A stretch of DNA of 64,000 bases from the NCBI GenBank assembly GCA_000621425.1, contig JHYJ01000009.1:96016-160015 (forward strand), read 5' to 3'. The DNA is from Lachnospiraceae bacterium AB2028. Lineage in GTDB: Bacteria; Bacillota; Clostridia; Lachnospirales; Lachnospiraceae. The translations under genes were made by a program, and so were the position numbers. The notes under the pieces are model-generated. The model worked only from the letters and a program-made list of their open reading frames with translations, made no database searches and had not been told where the DNA came from. Position 1 is the stretch's first letter; every line of letters starts with the position of its first letter. This document shows, piece by piece, positions 54,518 to 63,828 of this stretch.

Positions 54518-55075
54518 TTATTCCACGCAGTTATTTATATAACCTTCCGTGGCATTGTCCTTGTGGTGGATCACAGCAGGATTTCCGATAACTATGCTGT
54601 GGTCGGGGACATCCATATTTACAAAGGCATTGGGGCATATCATCACATCATTTCCGATGTGGACATTTCCTGTTATTACGGCGTTGGTGCCGATCCATAC
54701 ATTGTCACCGATAACGGGGACGCCTTTGCGTTTTCCCCTGTTGGCCTGGCCGATGGTCACGCCGGTGGCCAGATTGATATTGGAACCCATTTTTACATCA
54801 GGATGAACTATCAGCCTGCCCAAGTGTCCTATATAGAGACCGGGGCCTGCCTGGATCTCTCTCGGGAGAGTGATCTGTGTGCGTTCCTGCATTCTGTCAA
54901 GTTTCAAGCCATACCACTTCCTGAAGAAACCGCCTTTTTTATAATAGTATGCGGCCTTTCTCCAGAGGATCAGGTACTTTGCCTGCAGGGGCAGACCATT
55001 ACCGAATGCAGGGATATTCTTTATGCCCAGCCTGTGCAGGTCTGAGCGTATGAGTTTTTCCAGTTCTTTATCCAT
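54518..55075 (-). CDS. Serine acetyltransferase-like hexapeptide transferase
   Basis: 185 residues. A helical N-terminus (DKELEKLIRSDLHRLG) is followed by left-handed beta-helix repeats: IGHLGRLIVHPDVKMGSNINLATGVTIG...VPVIGDNVWIGTNAVITGNVHIGNDVMI...NAFVNMDVPDHSIVIGNPA. This is the CysE/maltose-acetyltransferase type; in a glycan cluster it may acetylate a sugar instead of serine. The ATG at 55075 lies about 7 bases after a TGCTATCAT extended -10, so the mRNA may be nearly leaderless; no Shine-Dalgarno is visible for this or for the TTG at 55102. Confidence 0.82.
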   Translation of the reverse strand: MDKELEKLIRSDLHRLGIKNIPAFGNGLPLQAKYLILWRKAAYYYKKGGFFRKWYGLKLDRMQERTQITLPREIQAGPGLYIGHLGRLIVHPDVKMGSNINLATGVTIGQANRGKRKGVPVIGDNVWIGTNAVITGNVHIGNDVMICPNAFVNMDVPDHSIVIGNPAVIHHKDNATEGYINNCVE

Positions 55076-55191
55076 GCTGTATATGATAGCATAATCAGAC
55101 AATATCTGCCATCTGTATTGTGCTGTGTAAAGACGGCCTAAAACCGCCGGAGGAATTATGAACAGTGAAAGCCCCTGCGGTGCCTGATATC

Positions 55192-55220
55192 TTGAGAATA
55201 ATCCTGAAATAAGATATAAT
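55192..55220 (+). promoter_or_regulatory. Promoter of the pfkA-dnaX operon
   Basis: TTGAGA (55192-55197), 17-base spacer, TATAAT (55215-55220), about 85 bases upstream of pfkA. Confidence 0.75.
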
Positions 55221-55310
55221 TGACGCTGAGGTTTTGTTTTTTGTCATAAGTGTTCTTGGAGTTCGCTGAAGGAAAACATATGGCAACATAAGATCAAGGA
55301 GGGTTACGAT

Positions 55311-56387
55311 ATGAAGAGAATAGGTATGCTTACAAGCGGTGGCGACTGTCAGGCTTTGAATGCTGCAATGAGGGGCGTGGTAAAATGCCTTTATACCAGT
55401 GGTGAGCAGGTTGAGATATTCGGCTTTTTATCCGGATACAAGGGACTTATAAAGAGTGATTTTAAGATGCTTACCGGTGATGATTTTTCCGGTATCCTGA
55501 CCAAGGGCGGTACCATACTCGGTTCATCCCGTGTACCTTTCAAGACAATAGACGAGCCGGATGAAGAAGGCAATAATAAAGTAGAGTGCATGAAACACAC
55601 TTACCATAAGCTTAACCTTGACTGTCTCGTGATCCTGGGCGGCAACGGCACACATAAGACTGCGAACCGTCTGCGTAATGAAGGGCTTAATGTCATCACC
55701 CTTCCCAAGACCATAGATAACGATCTCTGGGGCACAGACATGACCTTCGGTTTCCAGAGTGCTGTAGATATCGCGACTAATGTCATGGACTGCATCCACA
55801 CAACTGCGGATTCACATGGCCGTGTGTTCATAGTAGAGGTTATGGGCCACAAGGCTGGATGGCTTACTCTTAACGCAGGTATGGCTTCCGGCGCCGACAT
55901 CATTCTGATCCCTGAGATCCCGTATGACATTGACTGCATCATAGAAGCTATCCGCAGACGAGAGAAGAGAGGCAGCAAGTTTACCATACTTGCAGTGGCT
56001 GAAGGCGCTATCTCTAAAGAAGATGCAAAGCTTTCGAAAAAAGAATACAAAAAGAAAATAGAGAAGAGAAATCATCCAAGTGTTTCCTATGAAGTGGCAA
56101 ATGCCATAGCGGAACAGACAGGACTTGAAGTCCGCGTGACAGTTCCCGGGCACATGCAGCGTGGCGGAAGTCCCTGCCCTTATGACAGGGTATTTGCATC
56201 CCGTCTTGGTGCAGAGGCCGGAAAGCTTATCCTTAAGGGGGAATACGGATTCATGGTAGGATACAAAGATCGTGAGATCGTAAAGGTTCCCCTTGAAGAT
56301 GTGGCAGGAAAGCTGAAGATGGTTTCTCCTGATGCTACTATCATAAAAGAGGCTAAAATGCTGGGCATCAGTTTCGGAGACGAGTAA
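55311..56387 (+). CDS. pfkA: 6-phosphofructokinase
   Basis: 358 residues; phosphorylates fructose 6-phosphate in glycolysis. MLTSGGDCQALNAAMRG, GGNGTHKTANRL (nucleotide site), PKTIDNDLWGTDMTFGF (catalytic Asp), EVMGHKAGWL and VPGHMQRGGSP are all present. The residues that discriminate phosphoryl donors are a glycine after GGN and a lysine in PKTIDND. This mix occurs in ATP-dependent members of the PPi-like branch, so ATP use is likely but not certain. AAGGAGGG precedes the ATG. The stop overlaps dnaX (TAATG). Confidence 0.92.
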   Translation: MKRIGMLTSGGDCQALNAAMRGVVKCLYTSGEQVEIFGFLSGYKGLIKSDFKMLTGDDFSGILTKGGTILGSSRVPFKTIDEPDEEGNNKVECMKHTYHKLNLDCLVILGGNGTHKTANRLRNEGLNVITLPKTIDNDLWGTDMTFGFQSAVDIATNVMDCIHTTADSHGRVFIVEVMGHKAGWLTLNAGMASGADIILIPEIPYDIDCIIEAIRRREKRGSKFTILAVAEGAISKEDAKLSKKEYKKKIEKRNHPSVSYEVANAIAEQTGLEVRVTVPGHMQRGGSPCPYDRVFASRLGAEAGKLILKGEYGFMVGYKDREIVKVPLEDVAGKLKMVSPDATIIKEAKMLGISFGDE

Positions 56388-57985
56388 TGTCATATACAGC
56401 GTTATACAGAAAATTCCGTCCTGCGGACTTTGATGATGTAAAAGGGCAGGATCATATAGTAACTACATTAAGGAATCAGATAAAATCAGGAAGGATAGGC
56501 CATGCCTATCTTTTCTGCGGTACAAGAGGAACCGGTAAGACCACTGTGGCAAAGATCCTTGCCAGGGCTGTTAACTGTGAGAACCCAAAGGACGGGAGTC
56601 CCTGTGGCGAATGTGCCATGTGCAGGGCTATCGCAGCCGGTGAAAACCTTAATGTAGTGGAGATTGACGCAGCATCCCAGACCGGTGTGGAAAATGTCAG
56701 GAACATAATAGATGAGCTGGCATACCCGCCGGTTGAGGGAAAATATAAGGTTTATATTTTGGACGAGGCTCATATGCTTTCGGAAGGCGCCAGAAATGCG
56801 CTATTGAAAACATTGGAGGAGCCTCCTTCCTATGTTATATTTATACTGGCCACAACGGAGGTACACCGAATCCCCATAACTGTAATGAGCCGCTGCCAGC
56901 GCTATGATTTCCGCAGGATATCAATAGATACCATAGCTGCCAGGATGAAGGTGCTGATGGAGACAGAGGGAGTGACTGCCGAGGAAAAGGCACTGCGTTA
57001 TGTGGCAAAAGCTGCAGACGGGTCCATGCGAGACGGCTTAAGCCTCCTGGATAGGTGTGTTGCATTTAACTATGGACATGAACTGACATATGAAAAGGTC
57101 CTGGATGTGCTGGGGGCTGTGGATACAGAAATCTTCAGCGAACTGATGAATGTGATCGTGGCAGATGATGTGCTCGGCGCCATGGATATCATAGAGCGGG
57201 TAGTTATGCAGGGACGTGAGCTGGGACAGTTCGTTACTGACTTTATACAGTACCTGCGAAACCTGATGTTATTGAAGGCATCCGATGATCCAAAGATGGA
57301 GGATCTCTTAAATGTGTCAGGTGACCATCTGCAGATATTAAAGGCAGATGCGGGCAAACTTGAAATGGAAGCTATATTCAGATATATCGGGGTTTTTTCC
57401 GAACTACAGGGCAGGATGAAATTTGCATCCCAGAAACGTATTCTTTTTGAGATGTATCTGATACGCCTGATGCGTCCGCAGATGGACAAGGATGACGATG
57501 CCCTTCTTATGAGGATAAAGAGGCTTGAGGACCTGATCGAGTCCGGATCCTTTGTGCAGGCGGTACCCGCGGACGGCGGCGTTGTTGATCAGGTTTCATC
57601 TGTGGTGGCTGTTGCACCTAAGTCAAGCGGTAAGAAAGTAGTGCTGGACAGGGCTCTTCCTGAAGATATAAAAAGGATATGCGAGGAGTGGAATGAGATT
57701 GTAAACGGTACTCAGGACATGCTGGTAAAGAGCGTGCTGAAAAGGGCCGAGCTTACTGTGAGCAAGGATGACACGCTTGTGCTGGGGTTTAGGGACCAGG
57801 TATACGCGGATCAGATAAATGACGAAAATAATAGAAAGGTCCTTCAGTCGATCCTTAATGAAAGGATAGGCAAAGAGGTTGAATTTGAAACAACATTGTA
57901 TAAGAGCGATGTAAGATTCGATGAACAGTTTGCGGACATAATGTCCATACTGAAGATCGATAAAATAAATACTGTGGAAGAGTAA
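56387..57985 (+). CDS. dnaX: DNA polymerase III subunits gamma/tau
   Basis: 532 residues; clamp-loader ATPase. YRKFRPADFDDVKGQ, Walker A GTRGTGKTT (~45), the four-cysteine zinc module CENPKDGSPCGECAMC, Walker B ILDEAHML, sensor-1 ATTEVHRIP and the SRC arginine finger are clear. The C-terminal ~150 residues would be the tau-specific region. Gene order dnaX-ebfC-recR is the classical Gram-positive one. Confidence 0.95.
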   Translation: MSYTALYRKFRPADFDDVKGQDHIVTTLRNQIKSGRIGHAYLFCGTRGTGKTTVAKILARAVNCENPKDGSPCGECAMCRAIAAGENLNVVEIDAASQTGVENVRNIIDELAYPPVEGKYKVYILDEAHMLSEGARNALLKTLEEPPSYVIFILATTEVHRIPITVMSRCQRYDFRRISIDTIAARMKVLMETEGVTAEEKALRYVAKAADGSMRDGLSLLDRCVAFNYGHELTYEKVLDVLGAVDTEIFSELMNVIVADDVLGAMDIIERVVMQGRELGQFVTDFIQYLRNLMLLKASDDPKMEDLLNVSGDHLQILKADAGKLEMEAIFRYIGVFSELQGRMKFASQKRILFEMYLIRLMRPQMDKDDDALLMRIKRLEDLIESGSFVQAVPADGGVVDQVSSVVAVAPKSSGKKVVLDRALPEDIKRICEEWNEIVNGTQDMLVKSVLKRAELTVSKDDTLVLGFRDQVYADQINDENNRKVLQSILNERIGKEVEFETTLYKSDVRFDEQFADIMSILKIDKINTVEE

Positions 57986-58024
57986 ACAGGAATAAGAAAA
58001 TTTATTAATCGGGAGGATTAAAAA

Positions 58025-58384
58025 ATGGGTAGAAGAGGCGGATACGGCGGAGGCTTCGGCGGAGGAATGCCGGGCAACATGACAAACATGCTTAAGCAGG
58101 CACAGCGTATGCAACGCCAGATGGAAGAGGCACAGAAGACTATTGAGAGTAAGGAGTTTACTGCTACTTCAGGCGGCGGTGCTGTAGAAGCGACCGTTAC
58201 CGGCAAGAAGGTTCTTACTAAGCTTGTTATAGATAAGGATGCAGTGGATCCTGATGATGTTGAGATGCTTCAGGATATGGTTATGGCAGCAGTGAATGAG
58301 GCTCTTAACCAGGCTGAGACTGCAAATGATGAGCTTATGCGGGGAATCTCTTCAGGGCTTGATCTGAGTGGATTGCCTATTTGA
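58025..58384 (+). CDS. ebfC: YbaB/EbfC family nucleoid-associated protein
   Basis: 119 residues. A glycine-rich N-terminus (RRGGYGGGFGGGMPGN) precedes the typical NMLKQAQRMQRQMEEAQKTIE...GGGAVEATVTGKKVLTKLVID...LQDMVMAAVNEAL core. It binds DNA as a dimer. GGGAGG precedes the ATG. It stands between dnaX and recR, as in many Firmicutes. Confidence 0.92.
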   Translation: MGRRGGYGGGFGGGMPGNMTNMLKQAQRMQRQMEEAQKTIESKEFTATSGGGAVEATVTGKKVLTKLVIDKDAVDPDDVEMLQDMVMAAVNEALNQAETANDELMRGISSGLDLSGLPI

Positions 58385-58392
58385 CGATACAA

Positions 58393-58551
58393 GGGAACAA
58401 AATGCGGGCGACAGTCATGCTTGCATAAACTGGCGCACATATTTTGTTCCCGCACGAACACGAGGAAGTAGCAATCAGTCTGCATGCAGGCTGATTTGCG
58501 GATTCCGAGTGTTCGCAGGATTGCGAGAGTTGCGAAGCAACGAAGCAATCC
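58393..58551. repeat. Three consecutive hairpins between ebfC and recR
   Basis: Hairpin 1: GGGAACAAAAT (58393-58403) with ATTTTGTTCCC (58441-58451), with further inner pairing ATGC/GCAT. Hairpin 2: CGAACAC (58455-58461) with GTGTTCG (58509-58515), then tandem GA mismatches, GGAA/TTCC and an inner CTGCATGCAG. Hairpin 3: GGATTGC (58518-58524) with GCAATCC (58545-58551), inner GTTGC/GCAAC. None ends in a T-run. It looks like a mobile palindromic repeat or a structured RNA element in the middle of an operon. Confidence 0.6.
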
Positions 58552-58586
58552 GTATCAAATTAGAGATTTAGTGATTATATTATTTT

Positions 58587-59189
58587 ATGGAATTATACAG
58601 CGGTGAGATAAACAAGCTGATAAGTGAACTGGCTGCTCTTCCGGGCATCGGCTCCAAGTCCGCCCAGAGGATGGCCTTTCATATACTTAACCTGCCACAT
58701 GATAGGGTTAAGATGCTTTCTGATGCCATAATAAATGCCAAGGAAAATGTAAAGTACTGCAGTGAATGCTGTACACTGACTGATGGTGATATCTGTCCCG
58801 TATGTTCAAACACAAAGCGGGATCACGGCCTTATAATGGTGGTTGAGAATCCACAGGATATGGCGGCTTATGAAAAAGTCGGAAAGTATGACGGCGTGTA
58901 CCATGTGCTGCAGGGCGTACTTTCACCCATGAACGGCATCGGGCCTGCGGACATTCGATTAAAGGAGCTGATCGTTCGCCTTGAGACACATGATGAGGTC
59001 CGGGAGGTAATCATCGCTACTAATTCATCTGCTGAGGGTGAAGCAACGGCTATGTACATAAGCAAGCTTATCAAACCTGCAGGCATCAAGGTTACCAGGA
59101 TAGCCAGTGGCGTGCCGGTGGGCGGTGATCTCGAGAATATCGATGAAGTTACCCTATTTAGGGCGTATGAGGGCAGGGTTGAGCTGTAA
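58587..59189 (+). CDS. recR: Recombination mediator protein RecR
   Basis: 200 residues. Helix-hairpin-helix LAALPGIGSKSAQRMAFHIL, zinc finger CSECCTLTDGDICPVC, Toprim domain LIMVVENPQDMAAYEKVGKYDGVYHVL...SPMNGIGPADI. It acts with RecF/RecO in loading RecA at gaps. No clear Shine-Dalgarno precedes the ATG; the three-hairpin element ends 35 bases upstream. Confidence 0.95.
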   Translation: MELYSGEINKLISELAALPGIGSKSAQRMAFHILNLPHDRVKMLSDAIINAKENVKYCSECCTLTDGDICPVCSNTKRDHGLIMVVENPQDMAAYEKVGKYDGVYHVLQGVLSPMNGIGPADIRLKELIVRLETHDEVREVIIATNSSAEGEATAMYISKLIKPAGIKVTRIASGVPVGGDLENIDEVTLFRAYEGRVEL

Positions 59190-59246
59190 GTCTGCAGAAC
59201 AAGTCTGCGAATGAAAAAGTATTTTTGTTTTGGGAGGATGGACGAA

Positions 59247-60299
59247 ATGTCTGTGACCAGTGAGTTTTTCGGAAAGACAAGGGATGGCAAGGATGTGATC
59301 TGCTATACCATTACAAATAAGAATGGTATGAGTGCCGTTATCATGAACTATGGAGCAAACTTAAAGAACCTTTATGTGCCCGGTAAAAAGGGCAAGGTGG
59401 ATGATGTTGTCATCGGTTACGACAAGCTCTGGATGTATTTTGCAAACGGCAGCAATTTTGGCTGTACCATCGGACCTGTTGCAAACAGGACTGCAAACGC
59501 ACAGTATAAGCTTAATGGAAAGACCGTTAAGATGGCAGTAAATGACCATAAGATAAATAACCTGCACACGGATCTTAAGAACGGTTTCCAGCGCAGAATA
59601 TGGGATGCGGAAATCGGCAAGAATTATGTGGATTTTTCCCTTGTCAAGAAAAATGGTGACCTGTGTGCCGGCACCATGAAGGTAAGTGTAAGATATACGC
59701 TTACGGATAAAAATGAACTGAAACTTACCTACCATGCCGAGTCGGATAAGGATGCGGCAATAAATATGACGAACCATTCATATTTCAATCTATCCGGCCA
59801 GAAGAGTATGTCCATACTGGATACAAAGATGACCATTTTTGCAGATCAGATCACGGAAGTGGATAAGAGGATGATCCCTACCGGAAAGCTTATTGATGTA
59901 AAGGGTACGCCCTTTGATTTTAATGCGGCGAAAAAGATAGGCAGGGACATAGAAAAGACGGAAAATGACCAGCTGAAGAAGGGACACGGTTATGACCACA
60001 ATTATGTTGTGAAGGGCTATAATGGAAAGATGCGCAAGATTGCTGTGGCTGAAGATGCAAAGAGCGGACGCAGCATGGAGGTTTATACCGACCTTCCCGG
60101 AGTGCAGTTTTATTCAGGCAACTGGATAGCGGAGAACAACGGCAAGGAAGGCTATAAGAACGGCAGGCGCAAAGGTTTCTGCCTGGAGACCCAGTATTTC
60201 CCTGACGCCATGAACCAGGATAACTTTGAAAAGCCTGTATTCGGTCCCGGCAGGAATTATGATACGGAAACAGTTTACCGTTTTTACTGGACTGACTGA
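59247..60299 (+). CDS. galM: Aldose 1-epimerase
   Basis: 350 residues. NYGANLKNLYVPGKKGKVDDVVIGYD, GPVANRTANAQYKLNGK, the catalytic-histidine segment INMTNHSYFNLSGQ, and FCLETQYFPDAMN match galactose mutarotase. No signal peptide, so cytoplasmic. GGGAGG lies 9 bases before the ATG at 59247; the ATG at 59238 would abut the site. One-base overlap with the next gene (TGATG). Confidence 0.92.
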   Translation: MSVTSEFFGKTRDGKDVICYTITNKNGMSAVIMNYGANLKNLYVPGKKGKVDDVVIGYDKLWMYFANGSNFGCTIGPVANRTANAQYKLNGKTVKMAVNDHKINNLHTDLKNGFQRRIWDAEIGKNYVDFSLVKKNGDLCAGTMKVSVRYTLTDKNELKLTYHAESDKDAAINMTNHSYFNLSGQKSMSILDTKMTIFADQITEVDKRMIPTGKLIDVKGTPFDFNAAKKIGRDIEKTENDQLKKGHGYDHNYVVKGYNGKMRKIAVAEDAKSGRSMEVYTDLPGVQFYSGNWIAENNGKEGYKNGRRKGFCLETQYFPDAMNQDNFEKPVFGPGRNYDTETVYRFYWTD

Positions 60300-61480
60300 T
60301 GAAGATAGCTTCTTTTGAAGAATATGAAAAAAAAGCAAGAATGCACAAGCTGCATGTGACACTGGTAACAGGTGTCATAATAGCAGTTGTGCTTTCTTTA
60401 GTTGGATTTGCGGCAGTCTATATTTATAACAAGGTTTATGACAGATACGAAATAGTGGGTGAGGAAAAGGAGTATTCCACCGGCGAAGTAACACTTCTTG
60501 CTTTCGGTACGGATTTTCTTACATATAATACAGACGGAATTCATTGTGTTAATCCTTCCGGCACTGACTTATGGACCGGAACTTACGAGATGCAGTCGCC
60601 CATGGTTGAAGTGAACGGTAATTATGTGGTAGTGGCAGACCGTGGCGGCAGGGAGATTTTTATTTATGACAAAAAGGGACTTTGCGGAAAGATAAAGACC
60701 GGCAGCCCTGTGATCGACATATCCATATCCGGCGGCGGAATCGTTGCGGCTTCTGTTGATGAGGGTGATTCCATATCAATATATGTCTATGACTATGCTC
60801 TGGATAAGGACGATAAATGCGTGTCAAAGGTTTATTCCACTATGGAAGGAAGCGGCTACCCGGTTGCTTTTTCCTGTTCGCCCAGAGGAAATCTTATGGC
60901 GGTGTCCTATATGTCTGCGTTAAACGGAACATTAAACAGTTCTGTGGCTTTTTATAATTTCGGTGAGGTAGGAAAGAATACCAAGAATAATCTGATGCGT
61001 TCATATTCTTATATGAATGAGTCCGTTCCTATGATAAGGTTTATGGATGACAAAACTGCTTTTGCCGTTTCCGGCAGCAGACTGATGATCTATTCAGATG
61101 ATGCCGGACAGGACCCTGAAAGTATAAATGATGTACTTATAAGCAAGGAAGTCCGGTCTGTGTACTACGACAGCGATCATATCGGCCTTGTATTCTCAAC
61201 GGAGTCCATTGAGAATAAATACAGTATGGATATTTATGATAAAAAGGGAAATGTGGTCTCGACAATCCTTTTCAATACGGATTATGAAAATATTTATTTC
61301 CAGGGAGACAAGGTTGTGATAATGGACGGAGATGAATGTTTCATATATAAAGTAGACGGGCGGAAAAAGGCAGAGCTGGAATTTGCGGATGATGAGATAA
61401 GGCTTATGCTTCCGACGAAAAGTTATCTGGATTATACCCAGGTGACGGAGACCGGGATAAGAAGGATACGGTTAAAATAA
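60299..61480 (+). CDS. DUF5711-like membrane-anchored beta-propeller-type protein
   Basis: 393 residues. One membrane segment (~20-43, VTLVTGVIIAVVLSLVGFAAVYIY) after a short cytoplasmic N-terminus, then a large extracytoplasmic domain of repeated beta units (DGIHCVNPSGTDLWTGTYEMQSP, VVADRGGREIFIYDKKG, FSCSPRGNLMAVSYM) resembling a WD/PQQ-type propeller. It fits the DUF5711 proteins common in Clostridia; the role is unknown. Confidence 0.75.
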   Translation: MKIASFEEYEKKARMHKLHVTLVTGVIIAVVLSLVGFAAVYIYNKVYDRYEIVGEEKEYSTGEVTLLAFGTDFLTYNTDGIHCVNPSGTDLWTGTYEMQSPMVEVNGNYVVVADRGGREIFIYDKKGLCGKIKTGSPVIDISISGGGIVAASVDEGDSISIYVYDYALDKDDKCVSKVYSTMEGSGYPVAFSCSPRGNLMAVSYMSALNGTLNSSVAFYNFGEVGKNTKNNLMRSYSYMNESVPMIRFMDDKTAFAVSGSRLMIYSDDAGQDPESINDVLISKEVRSVYYDSDHIGLVFSTESIENKYSMDIYDKKGNVVSTILFNTDYENIYFQGDKVVIMDGDECFIYKVDGRKKAELEFADDEIRLMLPTKSYLDYTQVTETGIRRIRLK

Positions 61481-61577
61481 TCTGAATCTTTGCGTTTTCT
61501 ATAAAGTAAATAAAATTTTCTTGTGCAAAATCACTCAATCACCACATTAAAAATTGCTTAATTATTATGCAATTTTA

Positions 61578-61586
61578 TGCTATAAT
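61578..61586 (+). promoter_or_regulatory. Extended -10 promoter of the chemoreceptor gene
   Basis: TGCTATAAT (61578-61586) with a weak -35; about 61 bases before the start codon. Confidence 0.45.
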
Positions 61587-61646
61587 AGCGTCTATGTAGT
61601 ATTACAAAATTCTAGGGAAGGAACCCAAAAGAAGGAGGAAAAAGTA

Positions 61647-63362
61647 ATGAAGAGCAAGAAGAATGGACATCTGGTGGGGCATATCATTACCATAGCGATC
61701 ATTGGATTTGCGATTTATGCGATAGTAATGAGTGTCGCATCGGTGATCATGATCAATGATGCGTACCATAAGACATCTTTAGAGGAACTCCAGGTAGCAT
61801 GTTCACATTTAAGCAGTGAGTTCGAGGGACGATACGCCGGTGACTACCATATGGAAGGTGATGACCTCTATAAAGGCGACACCAAGATATCCGGGGACTA
61901 TTCGGTTATTGATAACCTTAAGTCCAGAACAAACGTTGACTATACCATTTTCTACGGAAAGACCCGTATGATCACTACCATCACCAAGGCGGGAACCAGC
62001 GAAAGAGTTATAGGAACTGATGCATCTGATGCAGTTATCGAAACTGTTCTTAAAGGCGGTGAAGGATATTCCAGTACAAAGGTAGATATACAGGGCTCTA
62101 ACTACTATGTATTCTACATTCCTATGGTGGATTCAAAGGGTGATGTAGTAGGTATGTATTTCGCAGGCCGTCCTTCAGCTGATATTGATAAGGCTGTATT
62201 TGGTAAGGTCGCAATCCTGGTAGTGGTTTCTATTGTTGTAATGGTTGCTATCATTATCCTGGGCATAATACTTTCTATAAAGTATTCGGCTATTATGAAA
62301 CAGATCGCAGACAATGTTGCATCTCTTGCAGACGGCGACTTAAGAGTCGGTGTTGCTCCTGCCCTTAAGGCAAGGAATGATGAGCTGGGTATAATTGCTG
62401 TCAGCGTAGATGATCTTTCCGGCAGGCTGAGAGAGGTTATCGGAAATGCCCAGAGTGTATCGAATGATGTTGAGAGCAAGGGCGCAGAATTGGCTGAGTC
62501 TTCAGGACAGGCATCTCAGGCATCTGAGCAGGTAACCGATGCAGTAAGTGAGATATCCAAGGGTGCTGTTGCACAGGCAGAGAGTGTTGAAAGCGCAGCC
62601 GCTGATACCGATCAGATCGGCAGAAATATCGATACCATTACCGACAATGTAAATCAGCTGAATGCATACACTGCTGATATGAAGCAGGCTTGTGATGAGG
62701 CTATGACATCACTTGATAAGCTTCTTAAACAGAGTGAAGAAGTTACCGAATGTGTTGATGAGATCGGCAAGACCATCGTTTCCACTAACGAGTCTTCAAA
62801 GCAGATATCACAGTTCTCACAGGCTATTGCTGATATCGCTACACAGACAAACCTTCTGTCCCTGAATGCATCAATCGAGGCTGCAAGAGCAGGTGAGGCA
62901 GGAAGAGGATTTGCGGTTGTTGCAGATGAAATCAGGGCACTGGCTGATCAGTCCAGCCAGAGTGCTGATGAGATCAAGCGTATCGTTGACAGCCTCCTTG
63001 CAGGTTCTGAGGAATCAGTAGAGGTAATGGGCAAGCTCAATGAGAATTTCGGAATGCAGGCAACACAGCTTGAGTCTACCAAGCAGGGCATGAATGTGAT
63101 GTCTGACAATGTTAAAAATGTAAGGGATACATCCGAAGATATCGCAACCCGCGTTGAGGATCTTACAGCAGCGAAGAATGCGCTGACAGAGATCGTTACC
63201 GACCTTTCCGCTATATCAGAGGAGAACGCAGCATCCACAGAGGAAACCAATGCATCTATGGAAGAACTGAATGCTACCTTTACTGTTATCAATGAGGCAG
63301 CATCCACACTTCAGGAGGAGGCTGTACAGCTTAAGGAGGCAATGGCGTTCTTCAAGCTTTAA
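61647..63362 (+). CDS. Methyl-accepting chemotaxis protein
   Basis: 571 residues. TM1 (~10-35), a periplasmic-type single Cache sensor ([19 protein letters not shown]...[25 protein letters not shown]), TM2 (~190-215), a HAMP segment and a signalling domain with the conserved tip [43 protein letters not shown]. It reports a small-molecule ligand to CheA/CheW and implies motility. AAGGAGG precedes the ATG at 61647; the in-frame ATG 93 bases upstream has none. Confidence 0.93.
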   Translation: MKSKKNGHLVGHIITIAIIGFAIYAIVMSVASVIMINDAYHKTSLEELQVACSHLSSEFEGRYAGDYHMEGDDLYKGDTKISGDYSVIDNLKSRTNVDYTIFYGKTRMITTITKAGTSERVIGTDASDAVIETVLKGGEGYSSTKVDIQGSNYYVFYIPMVDSKGDVVGMYFAGRPSADIDKAVFGKVAILVVVSIVVMVAIIILGIILSIKYSAIMKQIADNVASLADGDLRVGVAPALKARNDELGIIAVSVDDLSGRLREVIGNAQSVSNDVESKGAELAESSGQASQASEQVTDAVSEISKGAVAQAESVESAAADTDQIGRNIDTITDNVNQLNAYTADMKQACDEAMTSLDKLLKQSEEVTECVDEIGKTIVSTNESSKQISQFSQAIADIATQTNLLSLNASIEAARAGEAGRGFAVVADEIRALADQSSQSADEIKRIVDSLLAGSEESVEVMGKLNENFGMQATQLESTKQGMNVMSDNVKNVRDTSEDIATRVEDLTAAKNALTEIVTDLSAISEENAASTEETNASMEELNATFTVINEAASTLQEEAVQLKEAMAFFKL

Positions 63363-63416
63363 TAAAGTGATTATCGTGCGGATGGATGCACGGTGATATG
63401 TAGAATGAAGTTTGAC

Positions 63417-63452
63417 CGCCCTGTCACGGTATGTGGCAGGGCAGTTTTATTT
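63417..63452 (+). terminator. Intrinsic terminator after chemoreceptor gene
   Basis: GCCCTG...CAGGGC stem followed by AGTTTTATTT. Confidence 0.65.
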
Positions 63453-63601
63453 GTGGTGGGGGTGTGAGTTTTCAGCTTGTTAATGATATAGTACGGTGGG
63501 GTATGCGGATATTTCATTGCTATAGTTTCTACTATGATAAAAATGACGGAAAATTGATTTATAACGATAGAAAATACAGTAAAAATTTCTGAAAAAAATT
63601 G

Positions 63602-63630
63602 TTGACTTAAAATTTCCTCGGTGGTATCCT
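63602..63630 (+). promoter_or_regulatory. rRNA operon promoter
   Basis: TTGACT (63602-63607), 17-base spacer, TATCCT (63625-63630); start near 63637. The ~190-base leader up to 63828 holds hairpins such as GCCCGC...GCGGGC-like at ~63650 and CCTTAG-GAAA-CTAAGG at 63713-63728, and AGCACATTGACAAAA as a possible boxA-type antitermination signal. No protein gene is seen between 63363 and 63828. Confidence 0.75.
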
Positions 63631-63828
63631 AATTAAGTCGCCCGCTTGAGGGCAGACAAAAGCACATTGACAAAAAAACAGTAATGCAACCCCGAAAGTT
63701 CCGGAGACGAAACCTTAGGAAACTAAGGAAGAGTCAAAGAGAAATTTCGGAAGAAGTTCTTACAAAGAACGAAACCAAGTAAAACAAGGAAACAAGCCAG
63801 AGGAAAGATCTGGACAGTTTCGGACACT

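Noticed and set aside
54491..55045. 184-codon plus-strand frame opposite the hexapeptide acetyltransferase
   Set aside because: The minus strand encodes clear hexapeptide repeats; the plus frame is its antisense shadow with low-complexity periodicity.
55158..55187. Nine-codon frame with a GGAGG site upstream of pfkA (leader peptide)
   Set aside because: It lies upstream of the pfkA promoter at 55192, so it would not be in the pfkA mRNA.
58368..58571. 67-codon frame over the ebfC-recR hairpins
   Set aside because: The codons follow from the palindromes of the structured element; no ribosome-binding site.
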